Of a stretch of DNA of 64,000 bases, positions 56,990 to 64,000 are shown piece after piece. The notes under the pieces are model-generated. The model saw only the letters and a list, made by a program, of their open reading frames with translations, searched no databases and was not told where the DNA came from. A program made the position numbers and the translations under genes. Source of the stretch: Chelydra serpentina (lineage: Eukaryota; Chordata; Testudines; Chelydridae); contig JBAIAC010000006.1 in the NCBI GenBank assembly GCA_037349315.1, positions 18,945,501-19,009,500 on the forward strand. The letters run 5' to 3'. The stretch's first letter is position 1; each line of letters starts with the position of its first letter.

Positions 56990-58475
56990 GAGAGTCCTTC
57001 AAGAGTGGTAGAGAACTGTGAATTAGTGTTCCAAAGAAAACTGGGGAGATAAGATTAGAGAAAAGCAAATGTCCTGTTGATCTTCAAGAAAAGGAAGAAA
57101 AGTGATCCTGGAATTTACTACCTGTAAGTCTAACTCCTATTCCCAGTAATAAAATAATGGTACATGTATGAAATGAGGGGGAGGGTCGGCTCTCTTAACT
57201 TCTACATGATAACAGACCCCTGAGCAATAGGCAACATGGGTTTATAAAGGATAGGTGGTGCAAGCCAAACTTGGGGTTTTTTGGTGATAAAAATTATGCG
57301 GTTGGTGGAAGATGGGAAAGCAGGACATGTAATCTATTTGGCTATTAGTAAAGCATTCACTACAGTGTTTCACACACCATCACACTTTGAAAATGAAATC
57401 AAATTGTCTTGAAAATTAACACGGTCCTGGGAGTGAGAATCGGCTGAATGCGAACAAAATATAAAATGAGAACCAGCAATAGTCTGAGTTAGGAGATTTA
57501 TCTAATGGGACTCTGCAGGGATCTGTCTTAGGTCCAGTTTTATTTGACATCTTAATTCTGTGATCTAGAAGAGAGAGTAAATAGCATGTCAGTGAAAATT
57601 GTGGACGATGCTAATCATGAAGGACTTGAGAGGACGTATAAAATGACGGGGTCTAAATTAGCTGTTACCACTCAAGAAAGATGTTGGAGTCATTGTGGAT
57701 AGTTCTCTGAAAGCATCCACTCAATGTGCAGCAGCAGTCAAAAAAGCGAACAGAATGTTGGGAATCATTAAGGGATAGATAATAAGACAGAAAATATATT
57801 GCCTCTATATAAATCAATGGCATGCCTACATCTTGAATACTGCGTGCAGATGTGGTCACCCCATCTCAAAAAAGATACATTGGAATTGGAAAAGGTTCAG
57901 AAAAGGGCAACAAAAATGATTAGGGGTATGAAACAGCTGCCATATGAGGAGAGATTAATAAGACTGGAACTTTTCAGCTTGGAAAAGAGATGACTAAGGG
58001 GGCGGGGATATGATTGAGGTCTATAAAATCATGACTGGTGTGAAGGAAGTAAATAAGGAAGTGTTATTTACTCCTTCTCATAACATAAGAACTAGGGGTC
58101 ACCAAATGAAATTAATAGGCAGCAAGTTTAACACAAACAAAAGGAAAGATTTTTTCACACAACTCATAGTCACTCTGTGGAACTCCTTGCCAGAGGATGT
58201 TGTGAAGGGCAAGACTATAACAGGGTTCAAAAAAGAACTAGATTAATTCATGGAAGATAGGTCCATCAATGGCTATTAGTCAGGATGGGCAGTGATGGTA
58301 TCCCTAGCCTCTGTTTGCCAGAAGCTGGGAATGGGCAACAGGGGATAGATCACTTGATGATTACCTATTCTGTGCATTCCCACTGGAGCACCTGGCATTG
58401 GCCACTGTCGGAAGATACTGGGCTACATTGACCTTTTGTCTGACCCACTATGGCCATTCTTATGTTCTTATCGCA
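56990..58475 (+). mobile_element. CR1/jockey-type LINE remnant, 3' half
   Basis: A decayed RT is readable: 'GTLQGSVLGPVLFDILI' (about 57507-57560), a 'VDDANHEG' region, then an open stretch at 57799-58246 with 'LEYCVQMWSPHLKKDTLELEKVQ' in part, 'RATKMIRGMKQLPYEERL' and '[17 protein letters not shown]'. The non-coding tail ends near 58470 at 'atggccattcttatgttctta'. Same family as 12856-13830 on the other strand. Confidence 0.75.
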
Positions 58476-58657
58476 GATAAATAACAAAGATCAAGAAATC
58501 ATAAATATGGGCAGATGGGAATAATACAAAGGGACAGATTCTAATCTAGTGTGATTTGCCTCCTCCTTCTCTCCCTCTCTCCTCAAAGAGTAGTTACAAA
58601 GCATTGGAAGCTTGAAGCTGGAAGGGTTCATTTTGCACCACGTCCAAATTTCAGAAG

Positions 58658-59254
58658 ATGGCTGCTGTTTGGAAAAAGCTAACTGTCGTGGGAGATGTTG
58701 CCTGTGGCAAGACATGCCTCCTGCTTGCCTTCTGCAAGGAACAGTTTCCCAAATGCTATGAGCCAACAGTGTTTGAAACGTACGTCAACGATACCAAGAT
58801 TGATGGGAAGTTGATGAAGCTGATGCTCTTTGATGTAGCAGGGCAGCGCCAAGGTAATTATCAGCACTTCCGTTCGTTGTTCTATCAAGGTACAAATGTC
58901 ATCTTAATGTGCTTCTCAGTGGACAGGCCAAATGCACTGCAGAACATCCTTGACATTTGGATTCCAGAGGTCAAACTGTTCTGTCCCACAGCTCCCATTG
59001 TTCTGGTGGCTACCAAGAAAGAACTGAGGAACGATGAGGGTGTGCTGGAAAGACTTGCTAAAATGGAACAAGAGCCAATAAAGACTGCAGAAGGAAAGGC
59101 CTTGGCTACTAGCATTGGGGCATATGCCTATCTGGAGTGCTCTGCAAAGACGAAAGATGGCATTGAGAGAGTCTTGCAGATTATTGGTCAAGCTGCAATC
59201 CAAGATGGAACAAAGAAGAGAAGAAAGCATCGTGGGTTCTGCAGATTGTTGTAA
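58658..59254 (+). CDS. divergent Rho GTPase, RHOB-like paralogue
   Basis: An intact intronless 198-codon frame starting MAAVWKKL. G boxes: P-loop GDVACGKT (12-19) with Val at 14 where RHO proteins have Gly; switch I EPTVFETY with T37 kept; DVAGQ (59-63) with Q63 kept, then two extra residues compared with RHOB; TKKE (119-122) in place of NKKD; CSAK (161-164) kept. The tail is polybasic (KKRRKHR, 186-192) and ends in a CRLL CAAX box, so geranylgeranylation is expected; RHOB's palmitoyl cysteines are absent. By hand, about 107 of 196 positions match the RHOB in this window, and LVA before the G4 box and AYxYLECSAK are RHOB-like rather than RHOA/RHOC-like. There is no poly(A) tail or target duplication to mark a processed copy. 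Absence of stops at this divergence argues for selection. It could be GTP-locked. Expression is not shown. Confidence 0.75.
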   Translation: MAAVWKKLTVVGDVACGKTCLLLAFCKEQFPKCYEPTVFETYVNDTKIDGKLMKLMLFDVAGQRQGNYQHFRSLFYQGTNVILMCFSVDRPNALQNILDIWIPEVKLFCPTAPIVLVATKKELRNDEGVLERLAKMEQEPIKTAEGKALATSIGAYAYLECSAKTKDGIERVLQIIGQAAIQDGTKKRRKHRGFCRLL

Positions 59255-59393
59255 GAAGGGCAATGTTGTTTTTTTTAAATGTATAAGTACATATATAACT
59301 TATTGAGAAGTTAGATGGTATGTGGGCGTTTTATGAGTATTGCATGAATGCTTTCATGGGGCCAGATTTTCCTCCTCTGTGAAAAAAGCTGGT
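59255..59393. other. flank of the Rho-like gene
   Basis: AT-rich, with no AATAAA seen before the LINE begins. Any 3'UTR would be short or run into the LINE. Confidence 0.4.
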
Positions 59394-59575
59394 GTGACGG
59401 GGCAAGGCCAGATGGCTATAGGAAAGTAGTCCTATTGGGATCCGGGAAGTGGGTGGGCGAAACCCGCACACTGCTAAAGGATCCCCACCTCCAGCCTAAG
59501 GGGAGGGATCCACAGGACCTGGATACCAAGTGATTCCGGGGGACAAAAAATGAAAAAACAGGAACGGGAGTGCGG

Positions 59576-62164
59576 TCAAAGGGTCAAACGAAGTGAACCA
59601 GATGGAGACACCGAGCAGAGAACCCCGGACAGCGCCCACTGCTCCTCAAAGGCGTCAAGGGAGCCAGTGGACGCTGCCCAGAGGAACTCTTCCCGGATGC
59701 GTGAAAGAACAGAGGATCGGAAATAGGCCCCACAGTCACAGGAGCCTCCATCGGCCAACCTCCTCACCCTGGTTTTGTAGATGGCCAGTTTCGCTAGGGC
59801 CAGGAGGAGGTTGACTAGGAGGTCCCGCGACTTCATGGGGCTGCAGATTGGAAGTGCATAAATAAAAAGGTGAGGGGAAAAGTGCAACCAAAACCTCAAC
59901 AAAATGTCTAAGAGGAGCCGGAACAGGGGCTGCAGCCTGGCACACTCCAGATAAATGTGCGCCAGGGTCTCCCTCACGCCGCAAAAGGGGCAGGTGTCGG
60001 GGATAGGGGTGAACCGCGCCAAGTACACGCCCGTGCTCACGGCTCCGTGAAGGAGCCGCCAACTGACATCCCCGGCGGGCCTTGGGACTAAGGAGGAGTA
60101 AAGGCTGGCCCACCGGGGCTTCTCACCCTCTAGAGGTGGCAGGAGGTCCCGCCATTTCGTATCGGGGCGGGACGTGAGGGTGAGGAGATGAAGGGTGTGG
60201 AGCACGAGCGTGTATAGATGTTTCCTTGGAGCGGTCTGGAAGCGGACCGGCTGCAGTTTGTGCAGCTGGCTCGCAGTGAAGGGACAGGGGACCCGATTGG
60301 GTCCACGGGGTAGGGGCCCAATAAAAAGGTCCGGAGGGCTTGGGGTGAAGGGAGGGCAGGGCGTACCCTCTCGCAGGACCCAGTCGAGGTAAACCCGAGC
60401 AGCGGGCGGCAAAGCGGCCTTCACCTCCTGAAGTACGCGCCAGGGAGTACGAGGTCTGGAGAGCCCCATGCGCTGAGCGAGCGTCAGGGGATCCAGCCAG
60501 GCTCCCCGGTCGTAGTCCAGGAGGTCTCCAACCCTAGTGACTTCCACCAGGACCAACCTCTGGCGCACCGAGGGGGACTCCGCCACCTGCACACAGAGCT
60601 GGGGGTTATGTAGCAGGGGCTCCGTGAGGAGATCTGCCCCCTCGGTGGCCACCACGCACCTGGTCGCTGAGAATAGCTTCCAGGTCTGGAGGAGGTCCTG
60701 GTAGAAGACCGGCAGCCCAGAGAGGTTTCGCGGAAGATGGAGATAAAAAAGCTGCCGGTCGTATCGGAGCCCTCGGAAGCGGCGTAGGAAGGCATGCGCC
60801 AATACACTCCACACCGGACTACCTGCACCATAAAGGAGCCTCTGCAGGGCCTAGAAATGGAAGACATGGACCTGAGTGTGTGGACACTTCAGGCCCTGCC
60901 CACCCTCCTCCAGAGGAAGATGGAGAACCCCTTCAGAGACCCAGTGCAGTCCTGACCAAAAGAACTCCAGAATCGACGTCCGGAGGTTGGCCAGGAAACC
61001 CGGGGCCGGGACCAGGGTGTTGAGCCGGTACCAGAGCATGGACAGGACTAATTGATTGATTACCAGTGCCCTCCCTCGAAAGGAGAGGCACCGGAGTAGT
61101 CCTGTCTATCTCCGGATCCGCTCTGTCACCCTGCCCTCTAAACCTTGCCAATTCTCCAGTGGGGATGGATGCGTGGCAGAAAGGTAAACGCCGAGATAGA
61201 GCAGCGGACCCGCGCTCCACCTGATGGCCTGAAGCGCGGGTGGGAGGGAGCTCGCCTGCCACCCGTCCCCTACCACCAGGCCAGAGCTCTTGACCCAGTT
61301 GACCCGGGCAGAGGCGGCCGCCGAGTAGATCGCCTGGCAAGCCTCCACCCGCACCAAGTCGCCCGGGTTCTGGACCACGAGGAGCACATCGTCGGCGTAT
61401 GCCGACAGGACCAGCCACAGCTCCAGCTCTCGGAGCACCAACCCTGTCAACCTTCTGCGGAGGAGACAGAGGAAGGGCTCGATCGCCAGAGCATACAGCT
61501 GGCCCGAGAGGGAACACCCCTGCCGTACTCCCCGCCCGAAGCTGACCAGCTCGGTCAGGGTCCAGTTGAGCCTGACCAGACACTCTGCGGAGGCGTACAG
61601 CACCTGGAGAAAACCCACAAACTGGGGCCCGAAGCCAAACGCTCACAGAGTGCTCAGGAGGTACCCATGATCCACCCTGTCGAACGCCTTCTCCTGATCC
61701 AGAGACAGGAGGGCGAACGACAGACCATCCCTGCACCCAAGCTCCAAGAGATCCCGGACCAGATACAGGTTGTCGAGGATGGTGCGGCCCGGGATGGTTT
61801 AGGTCTGGTCTGGGTGGACCACGTCCGTCAGCACAGACCCCAGCCGCAGCGAGATGGCCTTCGCTACGACTTTATAGTCTGTGCTGAGGAGCGAGACGGG
61901 ACGCCAATTCCGTAAATCGCAGAGGCCCCCCGGAAGACCAAGAAGGGGTGCCGCCAGATCCGTGAGGGGGGTGCCATCTTCTGCGAGGAGGCAGGTGACG
62001 TGTTTCTTAGCCCCCCTCTTTTTCTCCAGGGCGTAGAAGAAGCGGGAGCCGTGATCCCGCATCCATCTCCTTCGGGAGATGGATGCGGGATCGAACGAAG
62101 GCGCCCCGGGCCCGATGATCTTAGAGTTCCCGGAGCTCCTCCCGCTTCTCCCGGCACGCCCCAC
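59576..62164 (-). pseudogene. Tx1-like LINE ORF2: reverse transcriptase and C-terminal zinc region
   Basis: A single frame, broken by four stops. Visible blocks: 'KHVTCLLAEDG', 'LRNWRPVSLLSTDYKVVAKAIS', 'DQEKAFDRVDHGYL', 'RGVRQGCSLSGQLYALAIEPF', 'AYADDVLLV' (the RT active site, about 61400), 'LNTLVPAPGFLANL' and, in the 412-codon tail (60814-59576), CPFCGVRETLAHIYLEC, a CCHC-like zf-RVT motif. Between 'GLPGG' and 'LRNWRP' (about 61930) the N-terminal palm sequence that precedes this block in related LINEs is absent, so an internal deletion of a few hundred bases is likely. Confidence 0.85.
62053..62092. repeat. 18-bp perfect hairpin with TTCG loop in LINE ORF2
   Basis: Left arm 62053-62070 (gatcccgcatccatctcc) and right arm 62075-62092 are exact reverse complements around ttcg (62071-62074). 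It sits where the LINE reading frame changes. Confidence 0.8.
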
Positions 62165-62319
62165 AGAGGGATGGATCCTCAGGGCTGGCGGCCAGACACC
62201 TCTCCAGCTCTAAGACCTCCCGTTCCAACTGCTCTACCGCCGCATCCCTCCGTCGGCTGGCGCCCCGGGTGTAGTCACGGCAGAAGAGCCGGGCCCGCAC
62301 CTTCCCTAGATCCCACCAT

Positions 62320-63176
62320 CACCGCGCCGAGGGAAAGGCGCGCCGCTGCCCTCGCCAGGCCAGCCAGAACTCCCGGAAGGACGCCACGAAACCCACATCC
62401 TCCAGCAAACTGTTATTAAAATGCCAATAGGCCGGCCCCAGCCTCTCTGCGCAGAGAGAGGCCGTCATGGTAGTGAGATGATGATGAGAGAACGGGGCCG
62501 GCCAGACGCTGGAGGAGTGGGCCCGCGAAAGGTGAAAACGTGATAAATAGATGCGGTCCAACCGGGAGTGGCGCGACTGATGGGCCTCAACCCGGACAAA
62601 GGTGAAGGTCGAGATGTCATCCGGGTGGTGGTCGCGCCAGACGTCCACCAGGGAGTGATGTTCGACAATCTCCCTGAGGACGTCCGCGGCGGCCGGGCAC
62701 TGCTCGATCCCCGAGTGGTCCCGTTCCTCAAGGGTATTATTAAAGTCCCCGCCCAGGACCAGGCACTCGCGAGGATCCAAGGTGCCGAGGAAGGTGGACG
62801 CCTGCTGATAGAAACTAAGCTGTTCCGGGCCCGATGTCGGGGCATAGATGTTGACGAGATCGACCACGAGCCCCTCCATACAGACCCGTAGGTGCAGCAG
62901 GCGGCCCGGCACAACCTCGGCAACCCCCAGCACCTCAGGCGGTAGGTCAGGGGAGAACAGGGTCGCCACTCCAGCCTGGCGAACAGAGAGATGGCTGAAG
63001 TAGACTCTGTCCCCCCATTCCAGCCGCCAGCTGTCTTCGGCGGCTGGATCCGTATGGGTCTCCTGCAAGAATACTACAGAGTACCCCCCGTCCCGAAGGA
63101 AGGAGAGCACCTGGCTCCTGCGGAGACCCATCCTACAGCCCCGGGTGTTCAATGTTACAAAGTGGATGGGTCCCAT
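62320..63176 (-). pseudogene. Tx1-like LINE ORF2: AP-type endonuclease domain
   Basis: From ATG 63176: 'VTLNTRGCR' (N-terminal Asn box), 'VVFLQETHT' (catalytic Glu), 'VNIYAPTSG', 'VLGGDFNNTLEERD' (GDFN), 'SRLDRIYLS' (RLDRIY) and 'PFSHHHLTT' (SHH in place of SDH). These are the motifs of the APE-like endonuclease that nicks target DNA in L1/Tx1 LINEs. The frame meets TGA at 62317-62319 and continues in the same frame to about 62090, so the stop is a lesion and not the natural end. Confidence 0.85.
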
Positions 63177-64000
63177 GAGGAGGGCTGAGGGCGATCCTCG
63201 CCGGCAGGGTCGCTCACGGCCCCCGTCGGGCTGCGTAACAATCCGTGACCCACCCCGTAGGTGAGTAGTGAGTCACGGAAAAGGCAGACCCATTGGTAGG
63301 CTGCGGCGGCCTGCTTCCTGGTCCTTTTACCCTCCCCGATGAGGGCCCTCGCGGCCCGGAGGATTTGGTGGAAATCCCCCCATCGCTGGAGAGCGAGCTG
63401 TACTTTTTTGTGGGAGCCCCGGACGTCCTCCAGGAACTCCCGCAGCTTCTCTCACAGCGTATGGGGGGCTGGGGTTACTGGCTCCCGGCTATCGAAAGAA
63501 GGGGCCCCTGACACAACCCCATGGCCCACCGAAACGGATAGGCAAGGGGCGGACCCTTGACACAGCTCCTGCTGGGCCGGCACCTTAGGGCCCACCCTGA
63601 AATTCGGCTTAGTGGGGGGAGGTGGCGGAGGGAGAAGAGCAGCCCCTGGTGGGTCGGGACAAGGAAATACTGGAGCCGCTCCCTGGAGGTCATCTTCCGA
63701 GAAGGGGAGGGAGACCGCCCCAGGGGCGGCAATGTCATAGTGGGAGGTGGAGGAGATTGGGATGGCATCAGGGGCGGGGCAGGGATCAGGCATAGGGGCC
63801 GGGTGGGGGTCAGAAGTAGGGGAAGGGAGGGGGTCATGAGCAGAGCCGTGCTGAGGAACGGGTATAGGATCTTGAGCCGCAGGAGCTGAGCTACTGGGAG
63901 GTGTCTCCGCTTGGTGCAGCTCAGGGATCTGGGAATTGGGAAGGGGACCCCCCACGATGCCGGGCTCTAGTGTGATGGCTTGTGTAACAGCCACGGCATC
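63155..64000 (-). pseudogene. Tx1-like LINE ORF1, C-terminal part, with premature stop
   Basis: Open from the window edge to TGA at 63452-63454; a proline-rich domain fills residues up to there. The same frame goes on past the stop with 'KLREFLEDVRGSHKKVQLALQRW' and 'RTRKQAAAAYQWVCLFRDSLL' to a stop at about 63155, overlapping the ORF2 ATG at 63176. ORF1 of such LINEs encodes an RNA-binding protein. No RRM or zinc knuckle is visible in this part. Confidence 0.65.

Larger units (their letters stand above)
59394..64000 (-). mobile_element. Tx1-like (L1 clade) LINE, runs off the window
   Basis: From right to left: ORF1 (from beyond 64000 to about 63155), endonuclease (63176-62320), RT (about 62100-60815) and C-terminal zinc region (60814-59576), then a 3' non-coding tail with its likely end at about 59394 ('ctggtgtgacggggcaaggcc' on the plus strand). 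Disablements are an in-frame stop at 63452-63454 in ORF1, a stop at 62317-62319, a frame change near 62053-62092, an apparent internal loss near 61930, and stops at 61799-61801, 61643-61645, 61106-61108 and 60851-60853. Inactive copy. Confidence 0.88.

Noticed and set aside
60933..61736. 267-codon ORF over the LINE RT
   Set aside because: Off-frame shadow; RT motifs including YADD are in another frame.
1..64000. CRISPR arrays, bacterial operons, rRNA genes, retroviral LTR-gag-pol-env proviruses
   Set aside because: None seen; the repeats are eukaryotic dispersed elements, and the only long retroelement frames belong to DIRS and LINE types.

Overview
This window looks like vertebrate nuclear DNA, most likely from a turtle (Testudines, probably Cryptodira). 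The evidence is a tRNA-derived SINE of the Cry type, CR1 LINE tails, Penelope-like (PLE) terminal fragments, many hAT and PIF/Harbinger-type non-autonomous elements, a DIRS retrotransposon and a Tx1-like LINE, in a combination I associate with turtle genomes. The species cannot be named. Family names come from recognition; no database search was run. Most of the sequence is gene-poor, repeat-rich intergenic DNA.

Two genes can be supported. RHOB (46029-46619, minus strand, single exon, 196 aa) sits in a CpG island with a TATA/CCAAT promoter at about 47.15-47.24 kb and a probable poly(A) signal at 44881-44886. About 12 kb away, in divergent (head-to-head) orientation, is an uninterrupted 198-codon Rho GTPase reading frame (58658-59254, plus strand). 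It is about 55% identical to this RHOB by hand alignment, shares RHOB-type residues, and carries Val at position 14 of the P-loop, a two-residue insertion in switch II and a changed NKxD motif. It looks like an undescribed, divergent local RHOB paralogue and is the most interesting gene-level signal here.

Layout: 0.1-10.7 kb holds hAT elements, several with intact 8-bp target duplications, two PLE termini and scattered MITEs. 10.8-13.9 kb holds MIR-like SINEs and a CR1/jockey-type LINE remnant with a 55-bp PLE scrap inside it. 13.9-32.6 kb is mostly unique sequence with CR1 tails, a decayed PLE reverse-transcriptase region (about 18.94-20.1 kb), a Cry-type SINE, hAT elements and a cluster of Harbinger-like elements, one retaining a Myb/SANT-like protein fragment. 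32.79-39.15 kb is a nearly full-length DIRS element on the minus strand, with gag, RT-RNase H and tyrosine-recombinase regions between complex inverted termini. 39.2-44.9 kb is nearly featureless. RHOB occupies 44.9-47.3 kb. 47.8-58.5 kb holds hAT elements, C-rich degenerate repeats, a LINE RT remnant and a second CR1-type remnant. The Rho paralogue follows, and 59.39 kb to the window end is a minus-strand Tx1-like LINE with several disablements.

The two Rho genes are the only likely host functions. The mobile elements are mutually nested, which gives a relative order of insertion. Three PLE fragments share a 12-bp target duplication or a conserved hammerhead-like hairpin core, or both.
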